Origin: Psychromicrobium lacuslunae
GTDB lineage: Bacteria > Actinomycetota > Actinomycetes > Actinomycetales > Micrococcaceae
NCBI RefSeq assembly: GCF_000950575.1
Contig: NZ_CP011005.1
Span: 1,984,001-2,048,000, forward strand
Direction: 5' to 3'
Length of the DNA: 64,000 nucleotides
Part shown: positions 39,517 through 49,642 of the stretch, piece by piece
How positions within the stretch are numbered: the stretch's first letter is position 1
How the letters are laid out: each line of letters starts with the position of its first letter
Notes under the pieces: model-generated
Told to the model about the DNA's origin: nothing
The model's database searches: none
What the model saw: only the letters and a program-made list of their open reading frames with translations
Position numbers and translations under genes: made by a program

Positions 39517-41399
39517 TACTCCACCGTCACAGACTTGGCCAAGTTCCGCGGCTGGTCGACGTCGTAGCCCTTAGCACTAGCCAGCGCGCAGGCGAAGATC
39601 TGCAAAGGAACAGTGGTCAGCAGCGGCGCCAAGAGGGTCGGCGTGGCCGGAATGTAGAACACGTGCTCGGCGAATTCGCGCACGGCTTCATCGCCCTCTT
39701 CAGCGATCACGATGGTCTTCGCACCGCGAGCCCGGATCTCCTGAATATTGGAGACCACCTTGGCATGCAGTGAATCACGACCGTTCGGCGAAGGCACCAC
39801 CACGAAAACCGGCTGACCGTCCTCGATCAGCGCAATCGGACCGTGCTTCAACTCACCGGCAGCAAAGCCCTCGGCATGAATATAAGCCAGTTCCTTGAGC
39901 TTGAGCGCGCCTTCCATCGCCACCGGGAAGCCGACGTGTCGGCCCAGGAAGAGCACCGACTTGGCATCCTTCATGGCTACGGCCAAGTCCCTGATCTGAG
40001 CTTCGTTGTCCAGCACGGTCTGGATTTTCTCCGGCGTCTTGTGCAAGTCAGCCAGCAGATCCTTGATCTCACCCTGGAACTTATTGCCGCGCAATTGGGC
40101 CAAGTACAGGCCGAGCAGGTAAGCGGCGGTGATCTGGGCCAAGAACGCCTTGGTCGAGGCGACCGCAATCTCCGGACCGGCGTGAGTGTAAAGCACCGCA
40201 TCTGACTCACGCGGAATGGTCGAACCATTGGTATTGCAGATTGCCAGCGTCTTGGCACCCTGTTCGCGAGCGTAACGCACCGCCATCAAGGTATCCATGG
40301 TCTCGCCGGACTGCGAAATCGAGATGATCAGAGTATTGCCATCCACAATCGGATCGCGATAGCGGAACTCATGCGAGAGCTCCACCTCGGTGGGGATCCG
40401 GCACCAATGCTCAATAGCATACTTGGCGACCTGCCCGGCGTAGGCGCTGGTACCACAGGCCAGCACAATGATCTTATTGACTTGTTTGAGCTGCTCCGGG
40501 TCGATCCGCAACTCGTCGAGAATCAACTTGCCGGCGGCATCGGTGCGGCCCAGCAGGGTTTCCGAGACGGCACGCGGCTGCTCGTGGATTTCCTTCTCCA
40601 TGAACGAGGGGTAGCCGTCTTTCTCGGCGGCTGCCGCGTCCCAGTTGACCTCGTACTCTTTGCCTTGCGCGGGGGCACCGAAGAAGTCGGTGATCACCAC
40701 GGTTTCCGGGGTGATCGTGACAATTTGGTCCTGACCGAGTTCCACCGCACGTCGGGTGTAGTCGATGAATCCGGAAACGTCAGAGCCGAGGAAGTTCTCC
40801 CCTTCGCCCAAGCCAACCACCAAAGGCGAATTACGACGCGCGGCCACCACCACGTCGGGCTGCTCGGCGTGCACTGCGAGCAGTGTGAAGGCACCCTCTA
40901 GCTGCTGGCAAGCACGCTGCATGGCAACGGTGAGCCGATCGGCCTGCGGCAGATCGCTAGCTGCCCGGTATTCCTCACCGAGCAGCGCTGCCGCCACCTC
41001 AGTATCGGTTGAAGAGAGGAAGCTAACACCCTGCTCAAGCAGCTTGGTCTTCAACTCGGAGAAGTTTTCAATGATGCCGTTGTGAATCAATGCCAGCTTG
41101 CCTTCATCAGCCAGATGAGGGTGCGCATTGACGTCGGTGGGACCACCGTGGGTAGCCCACCGAGTGTGCCCGATACCGGTCTGCGCCGCCGGAAGCGGGT
41201 GTTCTTCTAGCTCCGCCAGCAAATTGCTCAGCTTCCCGGCTTTCTTGGCCGAAACAACTCCCCCGTTGGAGAGCACTGCTACACCGGCGGAGTCATATCC
41301 GCGGTATTCCAGCCTCCGTAGACCTTCCAGCACAACATCGAGGGCCCCATGATCTCGCGTTTGATCCGCCCGGCTTACGTAGCCAACAATTCCACACAT
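39516..41399 (-). CDS. glmS: Glutamine-fructose-6-phosphate aminotransferase (isomerizing)
   Basis: 627 aa. The N-terminal glutaminase domain has Cys2 as nucleophile (MCGIVGYVSR), followed by two SIS isomerase domains (CGTSAYAGQVAKY and SISQSGETMDT). It makes glucosamine-6-phosphate for peptidoglycan. The C-terminal LAKSVTVE is universal. It is divergent from coaA; glmM, the next enzyme of the pathway, is 2.4 kb upstream on the same strand. Confidence 0.97.
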   Translation of the reverse strand: MCGIVGYVSRADQTRDHGALDVVLEGLRRLEYRGYDSAGVAVLSNGGVVSAKKAGKLSNLLAELEEHPLPAAQTGIGHTRWATHGGPTDVNAHPHLADEGKLALIHNGIIENFSELKTKLLEQGVSFLSSTDTEVAAALLGEEYRAASDLPQADRLTVAMQRACQQLEGAFTLLAVHAEQPDVVVAARRNSPLVVGLGEGENFLGSDVSGFIDYTRRAVELGQDQIVTITPETVVITDFFGAPAQGKEYEVNWDAAAAEKDGYPSFMEKEIHEQPRAVSETLLGRTDAAGKLILDELRIDPEQLKQVNKIIVLACGTSAYAGQVAKYAIEHWCRIPTEVELSHEFRYRDPIVDGNTLIISISQSGETMDTLMAVRYAREQGAKTLAICNTNGSTIPRESDAVLYTHAGPEIAVASTKAFLAQITAAYLLGLYLAQLRGNKFQGEIKDLLADLHKTPEKIQTVLDNEAQIRDLAVAMKDAKSVLFLGRHVGFPVAMEGALKLKELAYIHAEGFAAGELKHGPIALIEDGQPVFVVVPSPNGRDSLHAKVVSNIQEIRARGAKTIVIAEEGDEAVREFAEHVFYIPATPTLLAPLLTTVPLQIFACALASAKGYDVDQPRNLAKSVTVE

Positions 41400-41493
41400 G
41401 GCCTCAATCTTACCGGGACGAGCGGCAAGTTCCGTCCTCCTTCACAGCCAGCAGAATTCGCCATCACGCCCAGGAGGAGGCAGAATCGCTTAG

Positions 41494-42456
41494 GTGAGTT
41501 TGCAACGCACGGAATCAGGCGACGGCGCCTCCCCTTTTGTTGAGCTGGATCGTCAGCGCTGGTCGAGGTTGGCCGCGGAGATGGAGCAACCACTCAACCA
41601 AGAAGACATTGTGCGCCTGCGTGGTCTTGACGATCCACTCAATATGGATGAGGTTCGGGAGGTCTACCTACCGCTGTCCCGGCTGCTGAATCTCTATGTC
41701 GCTGCCGCCGGTCAGCTGCATTCAGCGACCACAACCTTCCTCGGCGAAAAAACCCAGCGCACCCCTTTTGTCATCGGTGTGGCCGGTTCCGTTGCAGTGG
41801 GAAAATCCACCACGGCACGGATTCTGCGAGAACTACTGCGGCGTTGGCCGGATACCCCGAATGTGGAGCTAGTCACCACCGATGGCTTCCTCTACCCCAA
41901 TGCAGAGCTGGAGCGCCGGGGCTTAATGCAACGCAAGGGGTTCCCCGAGTCCTACGATCGGCGCGCCTTGCTGCGTTTCGTCAGTGAAGTTAAGGGTGGA
42001 GCCGAGGAGGTGCGTGCCCCCTGGTATTCGCACCTCACCTACGACATTGTGCCGGGCAAAGAAGTGGTGGTGCACCGGCCCGATGTACTGATTGTCGAGG
42101 GGCTCAATGTGCTCGCCCCGGCTCGACCGCAGCAGGATGGTCGCGCGGGTCTGGCGGTCAGCGACTTTTTCGATTTTTCGGTTTTTGTCGATGCCAAGAC
42201 CTCCTATATCGAACAGTGGTACATCGACAGGTTTCTCTCGCTGCGGCAATCAGCCTTCGCGCAGCCAGGATCATACTTCCCGCGTTACGCTTCGCTTTCG
42301 GACGCGGAAGCGGTCGACACTGCGCGCGGCATCTGGCAACGGATCAACGAGCCCAACCTGAACGAAAACGTCCTGCCGACCCGTGGACGTGCCAGACTGG
42401 TACTGACAAAAGACGCGGATCATTCGATCCGCCGCATGCTGCTGCGAAAGACCTAG
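41494..42456 (+). CDS. coaA: Pantothenate kinase, type I
   Basis: 320 aa. First step of CoA synthesis. P-loop [12 protein letters not shown] (about residues 91-102) and the region [28 protein letters not shown]-like are as in M. tuberculosis CoaA. GTG 41494 follows directly an in-frame TAG; the nearest Shine-Dalgarno, AGGAGGAGG at 41472-41480, has an unusually long 13-nt spacing. Alignment of the N-terminus with the family supports this start. Confidence 0.95.
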   Translation: MSLQRTESGDGASPFVELDRQRWSRLAAEMEQPLNQEDIVRLRGLDDPLNMDEVREVYLPLSRLLNLYVAAAGQLHSATTTFLGEKTQRTPFVIGVAGSVAVGKSTTARILRELLRRWPDTPNVELVTTDGFLYPNAELERRGLMQRKGFPESYDRRALLRFVSEVKGGAEEVRAPWYSHLTYDIVPGKEVVVHRPDVLIVEGLNVLAPARPQQDGRAGLAVSDFFDFSVFVDAKTSYIEQWYIDRFLSLRQSAFAQPGSYFPRYASLSDAEAVDTARGIWQRINEPNLNENVLPTRGRARLVLTKDADHSIRRMLLRKT

Positions 42457-42457
42457 G

Positions 42458-43282
42458 ATGCCTGCACCGGCTGTGAAGCGACGTGTTTTTCTGGGCTTGG
42501 GTGGCCTCATGCTGATCGGGGTGGGCGGCTGTGAATCAGCCGCAACGGAGCCGAGCGGATCCGGCTCGCCGTCAGCGCTTGCGTCGTCCTCTACCGGGCA
42601 ATCTTCAGGTCTGCTAACAACCTCATCGATAACGAGTCCTGGCACCGTTCCTGGACCAGCTCAGCATTCCCCCAGTGCACTGGCGCATTCGATTGACGAT
42701 CCCAGCTCACTGTGGGTCATCGTTAATAAACATCGTCCGCTTAAACCGCAGACCTACCGACCAGCGGACCTGGTCCGTCCACAAGTCTCCAGTGCGGTCA
42801 GCGGCGAAAGCGGCCTACTCCGGGCCGCTGCGGCACGTGGCCTCGAAGCCTTAGCCGCGGCCGCCGCCAGCCAGGGTACCCCATTGACCTTGGTCAGCGG
42901 GTTTCGCTCTTATCAAACCCAGGTGGCGACCTATCAGAGCTACGCGAACTCGGTCGGCGTGGCGGGCGCGGATCACGCCTCGGCACGCCCCGGCTACTCA
43001 GAACATCAAACCGGCCTAGCGGTGGACATTGGCGACGCCGGTGGGTGTAATCTGCAGCCTTGCTTCGCGCAACGGCCGCTCGCGACGTGGGCCAGCGAGA
43101 ACTGCCACCGTTTTGGTTTCGTGGTGCGTTATCAATTGAACTTCCACCCGATCAGCGGATATTTTGCCGAGCCCTGGCATCTCAGATTCGTCGGCACCGA
43201 GTTGGCGACGGCGGTCAAGAAGTCTGGTTTGCACACCTTAGAGCAGTACTTCGGCCTGGCAGCCGCGCCCAGCTATTCCTGA
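42458..43282 (+). CDS. D-alanyl-D-alanine carboxypeptidase (VanY/M15B) lipoprotein
   Basis: 274 aa. N-terminal RRVFLGLGGLMLIGVGGC gives a Tat-like signal and a lipobox with lipidated Cys at about residue 25, then a Ser/Pro/Gly linker. The catalytic domain has the zinc motifs YSEHQTGLAVDIG and EPWHLRF and a SGFRSYQTQ segment, all typical of M15B enzymes that trim the peptidoglycan stem peptide. The ATG is 1 nt after the coaA stop codon, so translation is coupled. Confidence 0.9.
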   Translation: MPAPAVKRRVFLGLGGLMLIGVGGCESAATEPSGSGSPSALASSSTGQSSGLLTTSSITSPGTVPGPAQHSPSALAHSIDDPSSLWVIVNKHRPLKPQTYRPADLVRPQVSSAVSGESGLLRAAAARGLEALAAAAASQGTPLTLVSGFRSYQTQVATYQSYANSVGVAGADHASARPGYSEHQTGLAVDIGDAGGCNLQPCFAQRPLATWASENCHRFGFVVRYQLNFHPISGYFAEPWHLRFVGTELATAVKKSGLHTLEQYFGLAAAPSYS

Positions 43283-43378
43283 CATTTTGCCGGGTCTCAA
43301 CGGTTAATAGCCGGTTAAAGTTTCAGCGAACGCGTGTCGCAGAAGGAAACGGTCGAATTTCCGCCTAAGTTAAGTGCC

Positions 43379-43780
43379 ATGATCAAGGGATTCAAAGAAT
43401 TTATTATGAAGGGCAACGTCGTCGACTTGGCGGTTGCCGTCGTCATCGGCGGGGCCTTCGGCACCGTTGTTACCTCACTCGTCAACAACATCATCATGCC
43501 GCTGATTGCTGGCATCGTTGGGAAGCCCAGCTTCAACGATGTGCTCAAGTTCCAAATCGGCGCCGACCCGAGCAACTTCATTGAAATCGGCACCTTTATC
43601 ACGGTGGTACTGAACTTCCTCATTATCGCTCTGGCGATCTACTTCGTCGTGGTAGTTCCGATGAATCACATGATCGCTCGTCGTAATGCGAAGCTTGGCA
43701 TCACTGCTGAAGAAGATGCACCGGATCCTCAGGTGGTGCTGCTGACCGAGATCCGCGATGCTTTGAAGGCGCGCAACTAG
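43379..43780 (+). CDS. mscL: Large-conductance mechanosensitive channel MscL
   Basis: 133 aa from ATG 43379. MscL releases solutes on osmotic downshock. It has MIKGFKEFIMKGNVVDLAVAVVIG (N-terminal helix and first membrane helix, which conserves the gate) and a second membrane helix with VLNFLIIALAIYFVVVVPMN, then a charged C-terminal helix. The frame extends to a GTG at 43334 (148 aa), but family proteins start at the MIKGF position. Neither start has a clear Shine-Dalgarno. Confidence 0.92.
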   Translation: MIKGFKEFIMKGNVVDLAVAVVIGGAFGTVVTSLVNNIIMPLIAGIVGKPSFNDVLKFQIGADPSNFIEIGTFITVVLNFLIIALAIYFVVVVPMNHMIARRNAKLGITAEEDAPDPQVVLLTEIRDALKARN

Positions 43781-43802
43781 CTAGAACCAAGCTTTCAGCT
43801 GA

Positions 43803-43851
43803 GCGACTGGCACTCAGTCTGACGTTTCGTCAGGCGACGAGTGCCAGTCGC
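43803..43851 (+). terminator. mscL terminator with T-run
   Basis: GCGACTGGCACTC (43803-43815) pairs with 43839-43851, with a nested 6-bp hairpin (43819-43833), followed by TTTTCT. The right arm lies inside the 3' end of glmM on the other strand. Confidence 0.85.
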
Positions 43852-45182
43852 TTTTCTACTACTGCAGCCAGTTCTTCGCAGATCCTGGTGGCAGTGTCCA
43901 TATCGGCGGCCTCTACCATCACCCGCACTAAGGCTTCAGTTCCGGAGGGCCGTAGCAACACTCGGCCGGTTTCCCCCAGTTCCTGTTCGGCCAAGCGAAC
44001 CGCTTCGCGGACGCCTTCATCGCTCTGCGCACGCGCCTTATCCACACCCTTGACGTTGATCATCAATTGCGGAAGCTTTGTCATCGCGGTGGCGAGCTGC
44101 TGCAAGGTACGGCCGGTGCGGGCTACCTGAGCGGCTAACTGCAGGCCGGTCAAAACACCGTCGCCAGTAGTCGCGTAGTCCGAGAAGATCACGTGGCCAG
44201 ACTGCTCGCCGCCTAGATTGAAGTTCCCCTCCCGCATCGCCTCAAGCACATAACGGTCGCCGACCGCTGTCTCCCGGATACTGATGCCAGCTTCACGAAG
44301 CGCTAGCTTAAGGCCCAGGTTGCTCATCACGGTGGCTACCAGGACGTTATCGTGTAGCTTGCCGTCGGCCTTGAGGGCGAGCGCCAGGATGGCCATGATC
44401 TGATCGCCATCGATCACATTGCCCTCGTGGTCTACCGCCAGGCAGCGATCCGCGTCGCCATCGTGGGCAATACCTAGATCAGCCTGATGTTCAACCACAG
44501 CCGCCTGGAGCGGCCCCAAATGAGTGGATCCAACACCGTCGTTAATATTCAAGCCATCCGGCTCAGCACCAATCACGATGACTTTGGCACCTGCGTCTTT
44601 GAAAACCTGCGGGGAGCAGCCGCTGGCGGCGCCATGAGCGCAGTCCAACACCACGGTGAGCCCATCCAGCCGATGTGGCAGCGTGGTGAGCAGGTGAAGG
44701 ATATAGCGGTCCTCGGCGTCCGAGAAGCGTTGAATACGCCCAACGCCGACGCCGACCGGTCGGTGCGGTTCCTTCTTCAACTCCGCCTCGATCGCGTCTT
44801 CCACCTCGTCAGCCAGTTTTTGACCACCACGGGCGAAGAACTTAATACCGTTATCCGCTGCTGGGTTGTGCGAGGCGGAGATCATTACACCGAAATCAGC
44901 GTCCAAGGAGGCGATTAAGTAGGCGGCTGCGGGGGTCGGCAGGACACCGGCATCGTAAACATCAACGCCGGCGCTCGCTAAACCGGCTTCCACCGCTGCA
45001 CCAATGAATTCACCGGAAGCTCGTGGATCGCGAGCTATCACGGCGCGTGGGCGCTTACCCTCCGCCATCTGATCATGCCCCAAGACGACTGCGGCCGCCT
45101 GTGCTAACGAGAGAGCAAGCTCTGCGGTGAGCAAGCCATTGGCCAAGCCGCGAACACCATCGGTTCCAAACAATCTAGACAT
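43830..45182 (-). CDS. glmM: Phosphoglucosamine mutase
   Basis: 450 aa from ATG 45182. It converts glucosamine-6-phosphate to glucosamine-1-phosphate. N-terminal [14 protein letters not shown], phosphoserine loop [13 protein letters not shown] (near residue 102) and metal site DGDADRCL are typical. The frame extends to 45245, but the 21 extra residues lack homology and the family begins with [14 protein letters not shown] lies 13 nt upstream. Confidence 0.96.
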   Translation of the reverse strand: MSRLFGTDGVRGLANGLLTAELALSLAQAAAVVLGHDQMAEGKRPRAVIARDPRASGEFIGAAVEAGLASAGVDVYDAGVLPTPAAAYLIASLDADFGVMISASHNPAADNGIKFFARGGQKLADEVEDAIEAELKKEPHRPVGVGVGRIQRFSDAEDRYILHLLTTLPHRLDGLTVVLDCAHGAASGCSPQVFKDAGAKVIVIGAEPDGLNINDGVGSTHLGPLQAAVVEHQADLGIAHDGDADRCLAVDHEGNVIDGDQIMAILALALKADGKLHDNVLVATVMSNLGLKLALREAGISIRETAVGDRYVLEAMREGNFNLGGEQSGHVIFSDYATTGDGVLTGLQLAAQVARTGRTLQQLATAMTKLPQLMINVKGVDKARAQSDEGVREAVRLAEQELGETGRVLLRPSGTEALVRVMVEAADMDTATRICEELAAVVEKRLALVA

Positions 45183-45265
45183 CGAAATGATTCTACCCTC
45201 CAGACTCCGCTGAGCCGTCCAAGCCCCGCTGCCGCCGCCCCACACTTCCTCGGTCGTTCCAGTCC

Positions 45266-45331
45266 GAGTTCGTGGGTTAGTCTCGGATTCGTGGGTAATT
45301 ACAGGCGAATCCGAGACTAACCCACGAACTC
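45266..45331. repeat. 26-bp perfect inverted repeat between rpsI and glmM
   Basis: Arms 45266-45291 and 45306-45331 are exact complements with a 14-nt spacer; the left arm begins GAGTTCGTGGGTTAGTCTCG. The sequence CGTGGGT recurs at the arm end. Unlike the nearby rpsI terminator it has no T-run and is much longer than needed. It could be a mobile palindromic repeat unit; other copies cannot be tested here. Confidence 0.9.
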
Positions 45332-45375
45332 ATGGAAGCTTTTCAGCCTGAGCACTAGAAACGGGTCAGACACGC

Positions 45376-45406
45376 AAAAGGCCACTCGCTCTGCGAGTGG
45401 CCTTTT
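45376..45406 (-). terminator. Intrinsic terminator of rplM-rpsI
   Basis: A 14-bp stem (45376-45389 with 45393-45406) with a TCT loop; on the minus strand the stem ends in TTTT. It lies 29 nt after the rpsI stop codon. Confidence 0.9.
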
Positions 45407-45434
45407 GATCAGGCTGTTGAGCCTAGCGCTTGGA

Positions 45435-45950
45435 TTAGCGCTTGGAGTACTGCGGGGCCTTGCGGGCCTTCTTGAGACCTGCCTTCTTACGCTCGATGAC
45501 GCGAGCGTCACGAGTCAGGAAGCCTGCCTTCTTCAGCGCCGGGCGGTTGTTCTCTGCATCGATCTCGTTGAGCGAGCGAGCAACACCCAAACGCAGCGCA
45601 CCGGCCTGGCCTGAAGGGCCGCCACCGTGGATGCGAGCGATCACATCGTAAGCGCCATCCAGATCGAGGATCTTGAAGGGCTCGTTGACTTCCTGCTGGT
45701 GCAGCTTGTTCGGGAAGTAGTCGGCGAGTTCGCGACCGTTGACGGTCCACTTGCCGGTACCCGGGATAACGCGAACCCGAGCGATGGCTTCCTTGCGACG
45801 GCCTACGGCCGAGCCCGGAACGGTCAACGCGGGGCGTTCCTTCTTCGGAGCGGCGTCGGTGGCACCGGCGCTCTCCGAGGTGTAGCTAGTCAATACTTCG
45901 TCCTCGGTCTCAGCGACCTCGGTGTTCAGCTCTTCAGTGTTCTGAGCCAC
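45435..45950 (-). CDS. rpsI: 30S ribosomal protein S9
   Basis: 171 aa. The S9 core (about 45-171) has [13 protein letters not shown], the [22 protein letters not shown] loop and the C-terminal APQYSKR that reaches the P-site tRNA. The first 45 residues are an acidic actinobacterial-type extension. GTG start with AAGGAGA. It follows rplM by 37 nt. Confidence 0.97.
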   Translation of the reverse strand: MAQNTEELNTEVAETEDEVLTSYTSESAGATDAAPKKERPALTVPGSAVGRRKEAIARVRVIPGTGKWTVNGRELADYFPNKLHQQEVNEPFKILDLDGAYDVIARIHGGGPSGQAGALRLGVARSLNEIDAENNRPALKKAGFLTRDARVIERKKAGLKKARKAPQYSKR

Positions 45951-45987
45951 GATTCTCCTTGAAACTTAGGTTGGTTGGTGGCCAGGA

Positions 45988-46431
45988 CTACTGGGCGACC
46001 TGGGTGATTTCGAACGTCTTGGGCTGCTGAGCGGCATGCGGGTGCTCAGCGCCACGGTAGACCTTGAGTTTGGACAGCTGGGTAGCGGCCAGGGAAGTCT
46101 TGGGCAGCATGCCCTTGATTGCCTTCTCCACGGCACGCACCGGGTTCTTCTCCAACAACTCTGCATAGTTCACGCTGGAGAGGCCACCCGGGTAACCGGA
46201 GTGACGGTAAGCGCGCTTCTGCTCGAGCTTGGCACCGGTCAGGGCTACCTTCTCGGCGTTGATAATAATGACGAAGTCGCCCATATCCATATGGGGCGCA
46301 AAGGTCGGCTTGTGCTTTCCGCGCAGCAGTGTTGCGGTCTGGCTGGCAAGACGACCCAGGACAACGTCGGTGGCGTCAATGACGTGCCACTGGCGGTTAA
46401 TGTCGCCGGGCTTCGGGGTGTACGTACGCAC
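45988..46431 (-). CDS. rplM: 50S ribosomal protein L13
   Basis: 147 aa. [28 protein letters not shown] and [16 protein letters not shown] are the L13 core; [12 protein letters not shown] is near the C-terminus. GTG start at the family position ([11 protein letters not shown]). First gene of the rplM-rpsI operon. Confidence 0.97.
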   Translation of the reverse strand: MRTYTPKPGDINRQWHVIDATDVVLGRLASQTATLLRGKHKPTFAPHMDMGDFVIIINAEKVALTGAKLEQKRAYRHSGYPGGLSSVNYAELLEKNPVRAVEKAIKGMLPKTSLAATQLSKLKVYRGAEHPHAAQQPKTFEITQVAQ

Positions 46432-46755
46432 AGTTTTTGCCTTCGTTTCGTGTTCTTGGGAGGATTCAGCGAACTCTTAAAGCAACGCTAAATCACGTCT
46501 TCATGCGCTACCGGAACAGAGGTGAGGACTCTATAAAACCGGCAATCCAAGTACCCGGAACATTCCACGCCTAGCGATTCTGCAACTGAACCAGCGCCTG
46601 AATGTACGAAATCGAGTGAGGACACGCACAACGACTATCAATGTTACCTTGTCTAGCCCACAGTTCAAAATGGTCTTGGCTAAGCAGCCAAGCCGTGCTC
46701 TCGGCGATGTGACGACAGCAGCACCTGAGAGCTGAGAAGGTGGCTAAACACTAAG
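46432..46755. other. Intergenic region between truA and rplM
   Basis: 324 bp holding the rplM-rpsI promoter. On the minus strand TAGACA followed by GGTAACATTGATAGT (around 46640-46665) could be part of a promoter, but I cannot fix it. No gene or terminator is evident after truA. Confidence 0.35.
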
Positions 46756-47661
46756 TTAGAGCCGATCCCGCCGCGCCCTGGTCAGCTCAGCACGACCTAG
46801 CAGTTCGCTATCCTCAGGGTAAGCGACTTCCTCAAGGATGAGCGGATGAGCGGGCGCCAGAAGTGATTTCGCGTCCCGTGACTTCAGCGCAAGTCGCTCG
46901 GCCAACCAATCAATCGGTTGCTCAGCAGCCCCTACTTGAACTGCCGAACCGATCAGCGCGCGAACCATATTGTGGCAAAAGGCATCGGCTTGCACGGTCA
47001 CGGTGATAACACCGTCATAACCACGCAGAAAACTGAACTTCTGCAGCTGGCGCACCGTGGTGGCCTTTGCGTCATTAGCACGGGGTTTGCAAAAGGACCG
47101 GAAATCCTGCAGGCCGAGCAGCGGCAATGCAGCTTGGTTTAACAATTCCAGATCGAGCGAGTTTTTATGCCACCAAACTAGCTGACGCCTGGTTGGATCC
47201 CAGTCAGCTGGCCGATCGGCAATTCGGTAACTGTAACGTCGCCAGAGCGCCGAAAATCTAGCGTCAAAACCTTCAGCTGCTAATTCGGCGGAATGCACCA
47301 CTATCGCGCCACTGTGCTCAGCGAGCACGCGGGACAGCGTGCCACGCAGCCTTCGCAACAGGGCCTCCGCCGGGCTCTGCCTACTGCGCCGGGCCAACGC
47401 CAACCACTCCGACTCGGCCAGATCAATATGCACCACCTGGCCTCGGGCGTGCACTCCGGCGTCGGTACGGCCAGCCACGGTGGTCCGCACCGGTCGTCTC
47501 AGCAGCATCGCCAAAGCCTGCTCAAGAGTACCCTGCACGGTCAACCGGCCCGGCTGCACCGCCCAGCCGCTAAACGGCGCTCCGTCGTAAGCCAACTCCA
47601 AGCGAATACGAAAAAACCCACCGTCCCCGAAATCGGGAGCGGTGGGTTCCTTCACAGACAT
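46756..47661 (-). CDS. truA: tRNA pseudouridine(38-40) synthase TruA
   Basis: 301 aa from ATG 47661. It has the catalytic Asp in AGRTDAGVHARGQVVH and N-terminal LELAYDGAPFSGWAVQPG. The frame continues to 47826, but that part lies inside rplQ on the same strand and shows no homology. It is 34 nt downstream of rplQ, its usual place in actinobacteria. Confidence 0.95.
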   Translation of the reverse strand: MSVKEPTAPDFGDGGFFRIRLELAYDGAPFSGWAVQPGRLTVQGTLEQALAMLLRRPVRTTVAGRTDAGVHARGQVVHIDLAESEWLALARRSRQSPAEALLRRLRGTLSRVLAEHSGAIVVHSAELAAEGFDARFSALWRRYSYRIADRPADWDPTRRQLVWWHKNSLDLELLNQAALPLLGLQDFRSFCKPRANDAKATTVRQLQKFSFLRGYDGVITVTVQADAFCHNMVRALIGSAVQVGAAEQPIDWLAERLALKSRDAKSLLAPAHPLILEEVAYPEDSELLGRAELTRARRDRL

Positions 47662-47695
47662 AGCTGAAGTGTAACCAAGGGGCAGCCAGAAGCTG

Positions 47696-48415
47696 CTACT
47701 TGGCCTCTTCCTGACCCTCTGCCTCGTCGGCTTCTTCCTGAGCGTCTTCGCCACCCGCGGGCACGAAGCCTGCAGCCTTAGCGTCCTCGGCAGTGGCGAA
47801 CCACACCTCGGCGACGGTCTGGTCATACCAGCGCGAACCAGGCACGTGGTACTTCATCGAATCTTCGTTGCCCTTGATGTCGAAGCCCTCAGGAGCTTCG
47901 TTGGCGTCCTCAAGCACGGCGTGTGAACCGGCGTACTTCGGCGCATCTTCGCTGCTCTCGGCAGCTGCCTCATCAGCAACTTCGGTCTCGACCAGCTTGG
48001 CCGGCTTAGCAGCCTTCGCGGTCTCCGCCTCGGCAACGACAGCCTGCTTCGGGCTGACCGGCTCCAGTACCAATTCAATAACAGCCATCGGAGCGTTATC
48101 GCCCTTCCGGTTGCCGATCTTGGTGATCCGGGTGTAGCCACCCTCGCGCTTCTCAACAGCCTCGGCGATATCGGTGAAGAGCTCGTGCACAATGCTCTTA
48201 TTGCTGATCACGCCCAGCACACGACGGCGCGAAGCCAAGTCACCGCGCTTGGCGAAGGTGATCAGGCGCTCTGCGTAGGGGCGCAGCCGCTTAGCCTTGG
48301 TCTCAGTGGTGGTAATGCGCTTGTGCTCGAACAGCGAGGCAGCCAGGTTGGCCAGCATCAACCGCTCGTGAGCCGGGCCACCGCCCAGGCGCGGACCCTT
48401 AGTGGGGGTAGGCAT
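47696..48415 (-). CDS. rplQ: 50S ribosomal protein L17 with a long C-terminal extension
   Basis: 239 aa, about twice the usual L17. Residues 1-118 are normal L17 ([38 protein letters not shown]). An Ala/Glu-rich linker follows, then a compact segment at about residues 178-222 with [20 protein letters not shown] and [20 protein letters not shown]. This resembles the short C-terminal module called sunset domain in actinobacterial proteins, whose role is unknown. The end is acidic. ATG start. Confidence 0.93.
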   Translation of the reverse strand: MPTPTKGPRLGGGPAHERLMLANLAASLFEHKRITTTETKAKRLRPYAERLITFAKRGDLASRRRVLGVISNKSIVHELFTDIAEAVEKREGGYTRITKIGNRKGDNAPMAVIELVLEPVSPKQAVVAEAETAKAAKPAKLVETEVADEAAAESSEDAPKYAGSHAVLEDANEAPEGFDIKGNEDSMKYHVPGSRWYDQTVAEVWFATAEDAKAAGFVPAGGEDAQEEADEAEGQEEAK

Positions 48416-48489
48416 AATGTTTTCTCCTCAAGTGGATGGCGGTGACTCTCAACGACTGAGCGTTCCCGCCGGAAGCAAATAGTGGGGTC

Positions 48490-49497
48490 TTAGAGCTCGT
48501 CGTCGCCGAAGGTATCGTCTTCGTCGATCGCGGCGGCGCGTGCGGCGAGGTCAAATCCTGGAGGGGAATCCTTCAGGGACAGACCCAGTTCCACCAGCTT
48601 GGCCTTGACTTCATCGATGGACTTGGCACCGAAGTTCCGGATGTCCATCAAATCAGCCTCGGAACGAGCAACCAGTTCACCGACGGTGTGGATGCCCTCG
48701 CGCTTGAGGCAGTTGTAGGAGCGGACGGTGAGGTCCAGGTCCTCGATCGGCAAAGCCATATCCGCGGCCAGGGCAGCGTCGGTCGGCGAGGGGCCGATCT
48801 CGATGCCTTCTGCAGCGGTATTGAGTTCACGAGCCAAGCCGAAGAGCTCCACCAGGGTGGTGCCCGCCGAAGCAACCGCGTCACGCGGAGCGATCGCCTG
48901 CTTGGTCTCCACATCGACGATCAAACGATCGAAGTCGGTGCGCTGCTCAACACGGGTAGCTTCCACGCGGAAGGTCACCTTGAGCACCGGCGAGTAAATC
49001 GAGTCAACCGGAATCCGGCCGATCTCGGCATCGCCGGACTTGTTCTGCGCGGCAGAAACGTAGCCACGGCCACGCTCGATGGTCAGCTCGAGTTCGAACT
49101 TGCCCTTCGAGTTCAGGGTGGCGATGTGCAGATCCGGGTTGTGGAACTCGACACCAGCAGGCGGTGCGATATCCGCTGCGGTAACGACGCCGGGGCCCTG
49201 CTTGCGCAGGTAGGCAACCACTGGCTCGTCGTGCTCAGAGGAAACCGAGAGGTTCTTGATGTTCAAGATGATCTCGGTGACATCTTCCTTAACACCAGGA
49301 ACAGTGGTGAATTCGTGCAGCACGCCGTCAATCCGGATGCTGGTAACCGCAGCACCGGGGATCGAGGAGAGCAAGGTACGGCGGAGAGAGTTTCCGAGGG
49401 TGTAACCAAAGCCAGGCTCCAGAGGTTCAATGATGAACCGCGAGCGATTGTCGGAGACTACTTCTTCGGAGAGGGTTGGGCGCTGTGCAATGAGCAC
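48490..49497 (-). CDS. rpoA: DNA-directed RNA polymerase subunit alpha
   Basis: 335 aa from GTG 49497, the family start [14 protein letters not shown], with AAAGGA upstream. A TTG at 49512 would add five residues that include the Shine-Dalgarno, so it is rejected. N-terminal dimerisation domain ([17 protein letters not shown]), linker, and C-terminal domain with the helix-hairpin-helix [20 protein letters not shown]. rpsD, which lies before rpoA in many bacteria, is not here. Confidence 0.97.
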   Translation of the reverse strand: MLIAQRPTLSEEVVSDNRSRFIIEPLEPGFGYTLGNSLRRTLLSSIPGAAVTSIRIDGVLHEFTTVPGVKEDVTEIILNIKNLSVSSEHDEPVVAYLRKQGPGVVTAADIAPPAGVEFHNPDLHIATLNSKGKFELELTIERGRGYVSAAQNKSGDAEIGRIPVDSIYSPVLKVTFRVEATRVEQRTDFDRLIVDVETKQAIAPRDAVASAGTTLVELFGLARELNTAAEGIEIGPSPTDAALAADMALPIEDLDLTVRSYNCLKREGIHTVGELVARSEADLMDIRNFGAKSIDEVKAKLVELGLSLKDSPPGFDLAARAAAIDEDDTFGDDEL

Positions 49498-49642
49498 TTG
49501 GTTTCCTTTCAATGCGCATCCGCTATATGACGCGACAGGTAGTGGAAAGAACGGTCTGAAGTCTTTAACTAGCGTCGGTTCGCCTCGAAAAACGAGACGA
49601 ACCTCAGCTCGTTAGTACGATCGAGGCGATCTAACGTGACCG

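Noticed and set aside
40371-40901. 176-aa antisense frame in glmS
   Set aside because: Shadow frame; no start signal or homology.
47662-47826. N-terminal extension of truA
   Set aside because: It lies inside rplQ in another frame and is not family-like.
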